Source: a virus
Direction: 5' to 3' (one strand)
DNA length: 36,835 nucleotides
Virus record (IMG/VR): IMGVR_UViG_3300037070_003446
Location: 1-36,835 of that record
The notes beneath the pieces are model-generated. The model saw only the letters and a program-made list of their open reading frames with translations. It was not told the origin of the DNA and ran no database searches. The translations under genes and the position numbers were made by a program. Shown piece after piece: positions 28,873 to 36,835 of this stretch (its first letter is position 1; each line of letters starts with the position of its first letter).

Positions 28873-29889
28873 ATGGCACTTCAGGAAGTCAAGTTCGAGA
28901 GCCTTAGCGCGGCTCTGGAGAGTACCAGGGGCACACTGATAACACCGCCTACGCGCCGCTTGAATCTTGCAGGGACTATGACACCCATGCAGGAGCTTTA
29001 TCGCCCTCCTGACCAACTTGGCACGCTGGAAGAGTTCTATCGTAGCGTGCCTGTTCGTCAGTGGGGAGAGATAGAAGCGAGCGGTGCGGTGGATGTGACT
29101 GCTATGCCCTTCATTCTCGAGATGCTGGTGAAGGGTGGGGTAACGCCTACAACGCCCACGAACGGCGTGCTGACGCGACTGTGGACTTACGTGCCTACAA
29201 TCACGGCGGACAACCTGAAGTCTGGAACCTTCTACTGGGGCGATAACGTCAACGCACTTCTCTGGCAAGGGAAGTACGGGATGCTCGATACAGCAGAGTT
29301 TACAGCCGATGCTTCGGGCACAGACGGCGTGCTAATAGACCTTGCGGGCCACACGCAATGGCCGACGCATCTAGGTGCTAATCCCACGCTGCCCGCAATC
29401 GTGGTTGGGCCTGCGCTTATTCCTGCTGCTATGCAGTTGTGGATGGACACGTCCTCAGCGATAGGCACGACTGCCATAACGGGGCGATTAGTAAGTGCGA
29501 GTATCAGTATACCGACAAAAGTGACATACAAGTTCGTGGCGACGGGGCCAGGCGGCTCTATCACTTACGACCACATAGGACGCGATGTGAGGCACATAGA
29601 AGCCAAGCTAAAGTTTGAGCTTGCCGACGCTACACAGTGGGACTTGTTCGTAGCCCACACGACCTGCAAGACGCGGGTGCGGTTCAACGGCGACTTGATA
29701 GAAAGTGTAACCCCCGATTACTACAACTACCTCCAGTTCGACGTTTACGGGCCAATGAGCGAGCCGTCCTGGGGCGACCTCGAGGGCACAAACAGAACGG
29801 TAGAGTTTACGGTGATGAGCGAATACAACAGCACGTTAGGCGCATCGTGGGCAGCCTACGTACAGAACACACTAACCGCCCTCCCATAG
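28873..29889 (+). CDS. Major tail tube protein
   Basis: The 338-residue beta-rich product begins LQEVKFESLSAALESTRGTL and contains RQWGEIEASGAVDVTAMPFILEMLVKGG, a pattern shared by large siphovirus tail tube proteins, and it lies between the tail terminator and tail chaperone genes. It polymerises into the tail tube around the tape measure. AAGGAG precedes ATG 28873, and a 14-bp hairpin follows the stop. Confidence 0.8.
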   Translation: MALQEVKFESLSAALESTRGTLITPPTRRLNLAGTMTPMQELYRPPDQLGTLEEFYRSVPVRQWGEIEASGAVDVTAMPFILEMLVKGGVTPTTPTNGVLTRLWTYVPTITADNLKSGTFYWGDNVNALLWQGKYGMLDTAEFTADASGTDGVLIDLAGHTQWPTHLGANPTLPAIVVGPALIPAAMQLWMDTSSAIGTTAITGRLVSASISIPTKVTYKFVATGPGGSITYDHIGRDVRHIEAKLKFELADATQWDLFVAHTTCKTRVRFNGDLIESVTPDYYNYLQFDVYGPMSEPSWGDLEGTNRTVEFTVMSEYNSTLGASWAAYVQNTLTALP

Positions 29890-29911
29890 TCAAGGTGGGA
29901 GAGGCACAAGT

Positions 29912-29947
29912 CAGGGGCGGGGTGGCTCGATAACCGCCTCGCCCCTG
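29912..29947. repeat. 14-bp GC-rich hairpin after tail tube gene
   Basis: CAGGGGCGGGGTGG (29912-29925) pairs at all 14 positions (two G-T) with CCGCCTCGCCCCTG (29934-29947), with loop CTCGATAA. No T tract follows. Placed between the stop of the tube gene and the chaperone ribosome site, it may stabilise the tube mRNA or reduce chaperone expression. Confidence 0.8.
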
Positions 29948-29967
29948 CTTAGTAGAAAGGACAGGCA

Positions 29968-30459
29968 ATGAGCATATTCGTATCAAAGGAACCTGTAGCC
30001 GTGACGGTAGACGGTGTGAACACAATCTACATCCGCCCCAAGATGGGCTATGGGATAGAGCAGAAGGTGATAGGCGAGGCCACCAAGTTCAGCCAGGGGG
30101 AGAGCAGGCAAAAGCAGACGGTGGAGGTAAACATAGGCGCATACAACATGGCGCTCCTGACTAACAACGTGATGAGTTGGACAGGGCCTGACTTCATGGA
30201 CCCGGCCACTCGCAAAGTTATCCCCTGCACACCTGAGAACATCGCGCTATTGGACGATGAAGACCCGCTAGTGGAAAAGGTGCTGGGAGAGATAGCCGAG
30301 CGCAACAGGAGCAAGAAGGGAGAGGCGAAGGCAGAGCAGAACGGGAACGGACATGCGCTGATAGAGGGGGAACTGGTGACGGTTGCCGGTGAAGGTGCTA
30401 AAGAGGAAGCAAGCCCAAACCTCGTGAGCGGTGGAAGCGCAAGCTTGCAGGAGAGCTAA
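29968..30459 (+). CDS. Tail assembly chaperone (gpG-like)
   Basis: The 163-residue product has a compact N-terminal domain (to about residue 115) and a charged, low-complexity C-terminus. It lies between the tail tube and tape measure, as in lambda gpG. Within its end a CCCAAAC slippery heptamer (30414-30420) in the correct phase lets a fraction of ribosomes shift to -1 and make a longer gpGT-like fusion of about 241 residues. Ordinary termination is at 30459. GAAAGGACAGG precedes ATG 29968. Confidence 0.85.
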   Translation: MSIFVSKEPVAVTVDGVNTIYIRPKMGYGIEQKVIGEATKFSQGESRQKQTVEVNIGAYNMALLTNNVMSWTGPDFMDPATRKVIPCTPENIALLDDEDPLVEKVLGEIAERNRSKKGEAKAEQNGNGHALIEGELVTVAGEGAKEEASPNLVSGGSASLQES

Positions 30460-30692
30460 AGGACGAGGCGGCAGGCGAGTATGACCTGTACATCGTGCTG
30501 ATAGAGCGTTACCACTGGAGCTTAGAACAGGTAGCACAGATAGACGAAGCGGACCCCGACTTCATGGCAGAGCTTCAAGGCTTTATCGGGGGACAGGATG
30601 ACTACCGAGAGAAGGCAGACAAGGACCGCAAGCAGAGGGCAGACGCAGACGAGAAGGCGGCAGCACTCAGGCGCAAAGTGACAGGGAAATAG
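30402..30692 (+). CDS. Downstream -1 frame of tail chaperone (gpT-like part)
   Basis: This frame is open from 30402 after a stop at 30399-30401 and reads PRERWKRKLAGELKDEAAGE, YDLYIVLIERYHWSLEQVAQ, with continuous protein-like sequence well before the GTG at 30495. It is therefore likely made as a fusion, joining at about 30420 after a -1 slip, rather than from its own start. The product would bind the tape measure and tube during assembly. The C-terminal 30 residues are highly charged and helical. Confidence 0.8.
   Translation, partial: RGSKPKPRERWKRKLAGELKDEAAGEYDLYIVLIERYHWSLEQVAQIDEADPDFMAELQGFIGGQDDYREKADKDRKQRADADEKAAALRRKVTGK
30414..30420 (+). promoter_or_regulatory. Programmed -1 ribosomal frameshift site
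   Basis: CCCAAAC matches the X-XXY-YYZ rule exactly in the phase of the 29968 frame (AGC CCA AAC becomes CCC AAA after slipping). The next frame is open on both sides of the site. The position between tube and tape-measure genes is where lambda and many siphoviruses frameshift. No strong downstream stem is obvious. Confidence 0.85.
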
Positions 30693-30701
30693 AGGGATAG
30701 C

Positions 30702-33068
30702 ATGGCAAGCAAAGCAGCCGTAGAGTTAGTGGTCGAACTGGACGACAAAGCCAGCAAGGGGATGGACAACATCGCCAAGAAAGGCGGCGGCCTCGGTAGC
30801 TTGTTTGGAGGGCTCCCCGACCCTATCGGCTTGGTCACGGGGGGGATAGTGGCGCTTGGTGGGGGGCTGCTACTGGCGGGGAAAGCGGCGGCTGAGGAAG
30901 AGGTAGGAATGAACCGCCTCCAGCAGACGCTAAAGAACTCGGTGAAGGGGTATGACGAAGCGACGGCGGGTGTTGAGGACTATATTGCCAAACAAACCAA
31001 GCTCGCCTTTGCAGATGACCAGTTACGCGACTCGCTAAACTTCCTTGTCAGTCAGACGGGCGACCTGAAAGAAGCTCAGGAGCTACAAGCAACAGCAATG
31101 GACCTGGCGCGTGCTAAGGGCATTACGCTGGAACAGGCGACACGGGCTGTGGGGAAGGTGGACAACGAAAGCATCGGTATCCTCGGCAAGCTAGGTATCG
31201 CGATTACAGAGAACATGACGAAGGAAGAGGCGTTGACTGCTATCAGGGCAGTATCGGCGGGGCAGGCAGAGCTTTACGCTAACAGCGCAGCCGGTTCTAT
31301 GGAGCGGCTTCAGAACACGTTCGGCGACGTGGTAGAAGACATAGGCGGGCAGATACTCCCCATGCTAACGGCGGCGCTTGCGGGGGTTGCCGAGTTCATG
31401 TCGTCACCAGGCTTTCAGGCAGGCTTTGAAGCTGTAGCTGATGTGGTGGGGAATGTGTTGGTCGGCGCATGGAACGCGCTCAGTGGCGTTGTCACGGCGG
31501 TATGGCCTACCATTCAGGCGGTGTTTACGTACCTGACCAGTCCTGAAGTGATAGCTACAATCACGGCTATTGCTATGGCGCTGGGGGATACGCTAAAGGG
31601 TGCGTGGGACTTTCTTTCCAGTGCGGCTCGTGATGCCTGGAACAACGTTCTTGAACCTATCTGGAAATGGTTCAGCTCGACAGACGTGCAGAAGACCATA
31701 GGCGAGATAGCTAAAGGCCTGGGCACGGTCCTGAAAGTAGCATGGGACACGCTCGGAGATGTTGTGAAGGGTGTTTGGGACGGCATCCTGAAGCCAATAT
31801 GGGATTGGTTCTCATCAACAGACGTGCAGAAGACAATAGGGGAGATTGCCGATGCGCTGGGCAAGATACTGAAGACAGCCTGGGACGTGCTGAGTGAAGC
31901 GGTGAAGATCGCGTGGAACAACGTACTGCTGCCTATCTGGAACTGGTTCACCAGTGAGACGGTATCGGGAATAATCGGCACGATTGCCGCAGTTCTAGGC
32001 ACAACGCTAAAGACTGCATGGGATGTCCTTTCGACTGCGGCGAGCATCGCCTGGAACGGGGTATTGAAGCCTATATGGGACTTCTTTACCTCTGACCCTG
32101 TCTCAGGTGTGATAGGCACAATTGCAAGTGCGATAGGTACAACCCTGAAGACAGCCTGGGATGTCCTCTCCACAGCAGCAAAGGCAGCATGGGACTTTGT
32201 ACTCAAGCCTATCTGGGATTTCTTTACGAGTGAGACGGTATCCGGCTTTATAGGCACAATAGCCAATGCGCTCGGTGTCATATTGGGTGGGGCGTGGGAT
32301 GTACTCAAGCTAGCAGCCACAACTGCGTGGGGTCTGCTGAAAGGTATTTGGGACTTCATCACCGGCTCATTCGGCAAGGTAGGGGAAGCCATAAGTGGCG
32401 TAGCAAACATTTTCAAGAACATTCTAGGCGGGGCCTTCGATGCTGTGTTCACGGCGGCTAAAGCGGCGTGGGACCTCCTGAAAGGTGTGTGGGACTTCTT
32501 TACCGGGGGCGGGCATGATGACGTAGGTTCCGGGATGGATGAACTCAGAGGGCCGATGAAGGCCCTAGAAGACCAGTTCCGCGACCTGGGCGCAATGGCA
32601 TCCAAAGTAGCGGGGCAGATTGCTCAAGGTCTGCAAGGGATTATTAACGATGTAAACAACGCATCGAAAGCCATTGGCAATATGCCCAAAGCACCCACAG
32701 GTGGCGGTGGAGGCGGGGGCGGAGGCGGGGGCGGGGGAGGTACAGGGGGAGACGGGCGCACCGAACATGAAAGCGGCAGAGCATACGGCGGCCTCGTCTT
32801 AGGTGGCATGCCCTACATAGTCGGGGAGCGCGGGCCTGAGCTATTCATGCCAGGACGAACAGGCACTATAATCCCTAACCATCGCCTACGGGGGAACGCG
32901 GGAATAATGCCCATAGACGAGGGCGGGGGCAGGGGCACTAAAGGCAACTGGACTATAAACGTATACGCAGGTATAGGCACGGACGGCAGGCACGTTGGCC
33001 GCACGGTGGTAGACGTGCTGAACGAGGAGTTAGGGTTGGACCGCAGGGCTACTTCGTGGGCTACGTGA
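30702..33068 (+). CDS. Tape measure protein
   Basis: The 788-residue product, the second-longest in the genome after the tail-tip protein, starts with a coiled-coil/hydrophobic region and a typical early segment (LRDSLNFLVSQTGDLKEAQELQATAMDLARA). From about residue 295 it has five copies of a 46-residue repeat of the form AWDVLS...AWN.VLKPIWDWF....V...IGTIA.ALG..LK and two weaker half units (to about 605). A poly-Gly run (about 668-681) and the GERGPELFMPGRTGTIIPNH end are characteristic. It sets tail length. At about 0.15 nm per residue a tail near 118 nm is suggested, as inference only. Confidence 0.93.
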   Translation: MASKAAVELVVELDDKASKGMDNIAKKGGGLGSLFGGLPDPIGLVTGGIVALGGGLLLAGKAAAEEEVGMNRLQQTLKNSVKGYDEATAGVEDYIAKQTKLAFADDQLRDSLNFLVSQTGDLKEAQELQATAMDLARAKGITLEQATRAVGKVDNESIGILGKLGIAITENMTKEEALTAIRAVSAGQAELYANSAAGSMERLQNTFGDVVEDIGGQILPMLTAALAGVAEFMSSPGFQAGFEAVADVVGNVLVGAWNALSGVVTAVWPTIQAVFTYLTSPEVIATITAIAMALGDTLKGAWDFLSSAARDAWNNVLEPIWKWFSSTDVQKTIGEIAKGLGTVLKVAWDTLGDVVKGVWDGILKPIWDWFSSTDVQKTIGEIADALGKILKTAWDVLSEAVKIAWNNVLLPIWNWFTSETVSGIIGTIAAVLGTTLKTAWDVLSTAASIAWNGVLKPIWDFFTSDPVSGVIGTIASAIGTTLKTAWDVLSTAAKAAWDFVLKPIWDFFTSETVSGFIGTIANALGVILGGAWDVLKLAATTAWGLLKGIWDFITGSFGKVGEAISGVANIFKNILGGAFDAVFTAAKAAWDLLKGVWDFFTGGGHDDVGSGMDELRGPMKALEDQFRDLGAMASKVAGQIAQGLQGIINDVNNASKAIGNMPKAPTGGGGGGGGGGGGGGTGGDGRTEHESGRAYGGLVLGGMPYIVGERGPELFMPGRTGTIIPNHRLRGNAGIMPIDEGGGRGTKGNWTINVYAGIGTDGRHVGRTVVDVLNEELGLDRRATSWAT

Positions 33069-33069
33069 T

Positions 33070-35703
33070 ATGACACAGCCTCTATTCTTTGTTGACGGCA
33101 TAGACCGCACTACCATGCTGAAGGGGGTGTCGGGTGTGACACCCACCGGCCCCGGCTCTATAGGTCGCGCTGACTTCTTTCTGGACAAAGACGCGGGCGG
33201 GGTGGACATAGAGAACATGCAGCGCGTCCAGTGGTACTTCCCCCACACAGGCACGTCAGGCGTGAGAGCTAACGGGCGTGTGTTTGACGGGCTGATAGTC
33301 AACCGCGAAACCTCGGCACGAGGGGCTACGAAGCTTTGGCGGTTGACATGCTCTGACATGAACCTGGCGCTTGACTTCATAGTGCGGGATGCCGCTCCTG
33401 CTTTCGCGCTGTCCATATCGTCTGATAGCTTTGCCGACCAGATAGCGTTCGCTGTACAGGCGGTGCAGGAGAATAACTACGGGGCTGTCGCGCTGCCCAT
33501 TGACGCTACGAACTATGTAGCCAACCTGTACACAGGCGCGATGCCTGCCGTCACGTACCCGGCAGGCAAGAGCTTGCGGTGGTACATTCAGCAGATATGT
33601 AATGCGGCTGTCCTGCTAGATACGGCGCTTCGCCCCCGTTTCTTCATGGGCATGAGCACGACTTTCGGCATAGGGGATGTGTTCGGCAATCCTGTGCTGC
33701 ACATCTATGATGCTGCTCTGGAACCTGCGGGTTCATACACCTTTGACGAGGCGAGCATCATTGATGACACCTTTAGACGGGTGACTGAAAGCACGAGGAT
33801 GGTACAGAGGCGGCAGGCTATCTATGGGGAAGGGTTTGTAGCCGTGTATGAGGAGGCGGCATCCGGCAGCACTTACCCTAACCCCTTCATCAATCACGGT
33901 CTATCGGGGAATAAGGGCTTTTTTATGGCTGTGCCTGTGGAGGACCGAGACAGCCTCAACCTTACCGACGCAACCGCCAAACTGACACGGCAAATACAGA
34001 GTGTGGCGTACCCTCGTGAGACTATCTATTTTACAGCCTCGGACGAGAGCGACATAGTAAAGCCTGGGGACGTGCTGGATATATCGTGGGCTTTAGAGGG
34101 CATGGCGAACGCTATCAAACGGGGGGCAGCCGTGCAGTACACCTTTGAGCCTCCTGACAAACTGGTGACGAGTGTACAGGCTTCCCAGCGCAGGCTCAAG
34201 ATGTATGAGGATGGGGACGACGAGATACTGGAAGCGCCCACAGAGGGCGACATTATACCGCCCGGCCCTCCTACAAGCGTAGCTGTGGACGTGGGGGTGT
34301 ACGACCCGACTGTGAACATGGCTCGGCATAGAGTGACGTGGGCTGTACCTCCTGAGAGCGACCTGGCAGGCTTCTACATTTTCACTCAGCAAGGGGCGTT
34401 CTACTCACAGGTGAGACTAGACACCCCGGCTATCGCGGCTGCGGATATTATGCTGTACTCGGGTGTGCCTTACTCGATCTTCATGCAGGCTTACGACACC
34501 CACAATAACTTCAGTGAGCCTTCCAACGTGGTAACGGGTACGGCTGCTGAGCCTGACCCTTCCAACACGCTGTATAACCCAGGCTTCGAGATACGCTCAG
34601 GATACAACCTGACGCTGCCGGATGGGTGGCTGGTGACGCTGGGCGGTGGGGGCACGGTAGCACTCAGCACTACGTCACCACATGGGGGTGTGCGTAGGGT
34701 AGAGTTCAACTGTACGTCAGGTGTGGGTGGTACAAGCGCCTCGATAAAGAGCAGGTATGTGCAGGCTCGTGCTTCTACACCCCACAGGATAAGAGTGTGG
34801 GCTAAAGGCTCGGCAGCGGGGAGTGTGCTTACCTTGAAAGTCCACTGGTACAGTGCGGCGTTAGCGTTGATAAGCACGACCACAATCCTCTCAAATCAGG
34901 CTATCACGACTGCATACAACCAGTACGGGGGCACTCCTATAGCCCCTGCCAACACGGTTGGTATGAAGGTGGAAGTGGCGCACCTCGTGGCCGGTAGCAC
35001 GGCGGTTATGCACGTTGACGATGTGGAGGCGATAGTCAACCCGCCTACTGACACGCTGTATAACGGCTCGTTTGAGATAAGCACGCCCAATCCCACTATA
35101 CCTGACGGCTGGCTGATAGTGGGGGCAGCAACGGGCATTCTTTCGGATGCTTTGGTGCGTGACGGCAATCTGGCATACAAAGTGGCTGTACCTGCGAGTG
35201 GTGCGTCGCTGACGACGACATCCACACCCTTCCATGTGATACCGGGCAATCGCTACATGGTGCGCTATTCAATCGCGTGGGATGCTTCATACCTGAACGG
35301 CACAGACATAAACCTCATATGGCTTGACGCGACAGGGGCGACAGTATCCACCACGTTAGTAGCTAACGAGTTCGGCGCTGCTCAGGTTGCTTACCTTGAC
35401 AGAGAGAAGGGGCCACACGCCGCACCCTCGACAGCAGCCTCGGCGGTTATCCAGTTCGTCAATAACGTGGGGGTAGGTACAGCCGTCAATGTGTACCTGG
35501 ATGCGGTTGGTGTGGTGCCTGACATCCAGGGTGGATATGTGCAGATACAGGAAGTAGCAGCGCCTTCTACACCCGCAACGGGGCGCGCCTTTATCTACGT
35601 CAAGACGGACGGCCATATCTACATCAAGAACGCGGCAGGCACCGAAACACAGCTTGACGAGATAACCGGGAGCGACATCCTGGCTACGCAGGTATTCAGG
35701 TAG
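33070..35703 (+). CDS. Tail tip protein with FnIII-like and carbohydrate-binding-like domains
   Basis: The 877-residue product has an N-terminal tail-tip/baseplate hub-like part (to about residue 395; FFVDGIDRTTMLKG, KSLRWYIQQICNAAV, PGDVLDISW), an FnIII-like domain (about 395-495; HRVTWAVPPESDLAGFYIF and ...SNVVTG), and two related beta-sandwich modules, each starting LYNPGFE or LYNGSFE with PDGWL (about 498-657 and 658-815), like CBM_4_9 glycan-binding modules. The C-terminus ends with ATGRAFIYVKTDGHIYIKNA, common in tail fibres. It probably contacts host surface glycans. It follows the tape measure after one base. Confidence 0.85.
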   Translation: MTQPLFFVDGIDRTTMLKGVSGVTPTGPGSIGRADFFLDKDAGGVDIENMQRVQWYFPHTGTSGVRANGRVFDGLIVNRETSARGATKLWRLTCSDMNLALDFIVRDAAPAFALSISSDSFADQIAFAVQAVQENNYGAVALPIDATNYVANLYTGAMPAVTYPAGKSLRWYIQQICNAAVLLDTALRPRFFMGMSTTFGIGDVFGNPVLHIYDAALEPAGSYTFDEASIIDDTFRRVTESTRMVQRRQAIYGEGFVAVYEEAASGSTYPNPFINHGLSGNKGFFMAVPVEDRDSLNLTDATAKLTRQIQSVAYPRETIYFTASDESDIVKPGDVLDISWALEGMANAIKRGAAVQYTFEPPDKLVTSVQASQRRLKMYEDGDDEILEAPTEGDIIPPGPPTSVAVDVGVYDPTVNMARHRVTWAVPPESDLAGFYIFTQQGAFYSQVRLDTPAIAAADIMLYSGVPYSIFMQAYDTHNNFSEPSNVVTGTAAEPDPSNTLYNPGFEIRSGYNLTLPDGWLVTLGGGGTVALSTTSPHGGVRRVEFNCTSGVGGTSASIKSRYVQARASTPHRIRVWAKGSAAGSVLTLKVHWYSAALALISTTTILSNQAITTAYNQYGGTPIAPANTVGMKVEVAHLVAGSTAVMHVDDVEAIVNPPTDTLYNGSFEISTPNPTIPDGWLIVGAATGILSDALVRDGNLAYKVAVPASGASLTTTSTPFHVIPGNRYMVRYSIAWDASYLNGTDINLIWLDATGATVSTTLVANEFGAAQVAYLDREKGPHAAPSTAASAVIQFVNNVGVGTAVNVYLDAVGVVPDIQGGYVQIQEVAAPSTPATGRAFIYVKTDGHIYIKNAAGTETQLDEITGSDILATQVFR

Positions 35704-35712
35704 AGGAGTGAC

Positions 35713-36057
35713 ATGGCGACATACACCAAAGTCAAACTATCAGGCAGCACGGACGGCAAAGCTATCAAGGTTGCTGCCACCGCGTCTGCCGGTGACACCA
35801 TCCACACGGCTCATGCTACTGCCCTGGATGAGATATGGATATATGCATACAACGGGCACACAACCACTGTGGAATTGACGCTGCAAGTAGGGGGGACTAC
35901 TTCACCCGATAACGATATAAAGGTAACACTGGCCTCGAAGACAGGGCATATCCTCGTGCTTGCGGGGCTGATACTCACGAATAGCCTGGTACTGAAAGCC
36001 TATGCAGCGACTACCAACGTGGTAACGCTTCAGGGCTTTGTGAACAGGATTACCTAA
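35713..36057 (+). CDS. Small beta-rich structural protein
   Basis: The 114-residue product is Thr- and Val-rich with alternating strands (TKVKLSGSTDGKAIKVAATA, EIWIYAYNGHTTTVELTLQVGG). It looks like a small phage tail/surface protein with an Ig-like or sandwich fold. GAGGAG precedes ATG 35713, and its stop overlaps the laminin-G-like gene (TAATG). Function unknown. Confidence 0.75.
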   Translation: MATYTKVKLSGSTDGKAIKVAATASAGDTIHTAHATALDEIWIYAYNGHTTTVELTLQVGGTTSPDNDIKVTLASKTGHILVLAGLILTNSLVLKAYAATTNVVTLQGFVNRIT

Positions 36058-36761
36058 TGCCCCCATACGAACGCACACGCACACCAGGCTCCATAGACAC
36101 CGCAATCGTGGCTTCGGTGCAACTCCCTCTCGCGCTGCCTAATTGTCAGGGTTGGTATGAGGCGCATTCTATCTCGGGCCTTGCGGATAACACAGCCGTT
36201 ACCTCGTGGCCTGACTTATCAGGCAACGGTGCGAACTTTGGGCAACTCACAGCCGGAGCTAAACCGAAGTACCGCACAGCCAGGCAGAACGGCTACTCAG
36301 GGATGGAGTTTGACGCGACTGACGACACCATGACAGGCACGCTCGCACTTTCCACAAGCACCTACTCAATCTACATAGTGTACGCCTCCAACGCAGGAGC
36401 AGGGGGTGGGCACCGTGTCTTACAAGGAGCGTCTAACAACTGGCTGATAGGGCCATATAACGGCTCTTTCAACTTCTACAATGGCGGCTTTATCACAGGC
36501 CCCACCTCGTCAGCAGGCTTGTATAAGTGTCAGCATGTGGTAGCGGACGGCTCAGGCGCGGAGATGTTCATCAACAATGCCAGCCAGGGCACGAACGGCA
36601 ACACGACAGCCCCCGGCACTGTGGTGTTAGGCCCGGGGGGTGCGTTCGGAGAGATTGCAGACAGCACGGTGCTTGAGTGGGCGGCTTACTCGAGCAAGCA
36701 CAGCACAGCCGATCAACTGCGGATGTGGCTGTACCTGAGGGACAAGTACGCGATTACATGA
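36057..36761 (+). CDS. Laminin-G / concanavalin-like tail protein
   Basis: The 234-residue product shows the LamG-like jelly-roll pattern: WYEAHSISGLADNTAVTSWPDLSGNG, MEFDATDDTMTG, STYSIYIVY, INNASQGTNGN and VLEWAAYSSKHSTADQLRMWLYLRDKY. These domains, frequent in tail and adhesion proteins, bind glycans or other surface molecules. It overlaps the preceding gene by one base and reaches the junction of the circular map; its last 55 bases are repeated at 1-55. Confidence 0.82.
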   Translation: MPPYERTRTPGSIDTAIVASVQLPLALPNCQGWYEAHSISGLADNTAVTSWPDLSGNGANFGQLTAGAKPKYRTARQNGYSGMEFDATDDTMTGTLALSTSTYSIYIVYASNAGAGGGHRVLQGASNNWLIGPYNGSFNFYNGGFITGPTSSAGLYKCQHVVADGSGAEMFINNASQGTNGNTTAPGTVVLGPGGAFGEIADSTVLEWAAYSSKHSTADQLRMWLYLRDKYAIT

Positions 36762-36832
36762 GCAATGAAGAATGGACCCGCTACTCACCACCATCATAAC
36801 AGGGGCGATAGGCGGGATGTCTGTCACGGTAG
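36707..36832. repeat. Terminal direct repeat (copy of 1-126)
   Basis: Right-hand copy of the 126-bp terminal repeat. Beyond it only three bases remain (CCC instead of TGG), so divergence there rests on very little sequence and may be an end-of-contig error. Confidence 0.9.
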
Positions 36833-36835
36833 CCC
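36772..36835 (+). CDS. 5' fragment of the membrane/coiled-coil gene (duplicate of 66 on)
   Basis: Begins MDPLLTTIITGAIGGMSVTV like the gene at 66-425 and runs off the window end. It confirms that the gene order continues in a circle from the laminin-G-like gene into the lysis module. Confidence 0.88.
   Translation, partial: MDPLLTTIITGAIGGMSVTVA

Noticed and set aside
31514-32605. Long leftward frame of 363 codons inside the tape measure gene
   Set aside because: It mirrors the repeat structure of the sense gene, has no ribosome site or recognised motif, and such antisense frames are common over repetitive Ala/Trp-rich genes.
32700-32743. Poly-glycine tract in the tape measure as a frameshift or assembly error
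   Set aside because: The frame stays open on both sides, the downstream motif GERGPELFMP is intact, and such Gly linkers are normal in tape measure proteins.
1-36835. CRISPR arrays, IS elements and rRNA genes
   Set aside because: No regularly spaced repeats, no transposase-like frame and no rRNA-like sequence were seen on reading both strands.

Overview
The window reads as one complete temperate tailed-phage genome (siphovirus, HK97-type head). The first 126 bases recur at positions 36707-36832, so the molecule most simply closes into a circle of about 36,706 bp, opened inside the junction between a laminin-G-like tail protein gene and a small membrane/coiled-coil gene. Almost everything runs rightward. 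Only an integrase / membrane protein / repressor cluster (7010-9045), one small zinc-motif gene (5617-5910) and a tRNA-like gene (5997-6074) run leftward. The host cannot be named. Shine-Dalgarno sites, an LLH-type holin, an exported amidase-type lysin set and the absence of recognisable spanins suggest a Gram-positive or otherwise monoderm bacterium, but this is inference.

Layout: 66-2978 is a lysis and envelope module (several small membrane proteins, a secreted protein, an amidase endolysin and an LLH-like holin). 2978-5642 holds tail or surface accessory genes, including a glycoside-hydrolase-like protein and a repeat-containing fibre. 5617-6384 is a regulatory/attachment-type region with a self-contained tRNA-like transcription unit. 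6385-9391 is the lysogeny module: HNH endonuclease, tyrosine integrase, OB-fold-like membrane protein (possible superinfection exclusion), a cI-like repressor apparently translated from a leaderless transcript, an operator region with three related sites, and a Cro-like gene. 9394-19704 is the early/replication region: HNH genes, an excisionase-like protein, many small zinc-finger or coiled-coil proteins, an SSB-like protein, an MT-A70-like adenine methyltransferase, a primase-helicase, iteron-like repeats and a VRR-NUC nuclease. 19825-36761 is the late operon: terminase, portal, protease, capsid, connectors, tail tube, frameshifted chaperones, tape measure, tail tip and surface proteins.

The genes are tightly packed, with many ATGA or TAATG overlaps implying translational coupling. 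Late transcription probably starts at a good promoter at 19701-19728 and meets an intrinsic terminator before the terminase gene, which suggests attenuation or antitermination. Other notable signals are a canonical -1 slippery site in the tail chaperone genes, two mutually exclusive hairpins upstream of an HNH gene, and T-tract-less GC hairpins directly after three probably highly expressed genes. Several genes below 60 codons are added from direct reading (1081, 13920, 17648, 23088, 23272).
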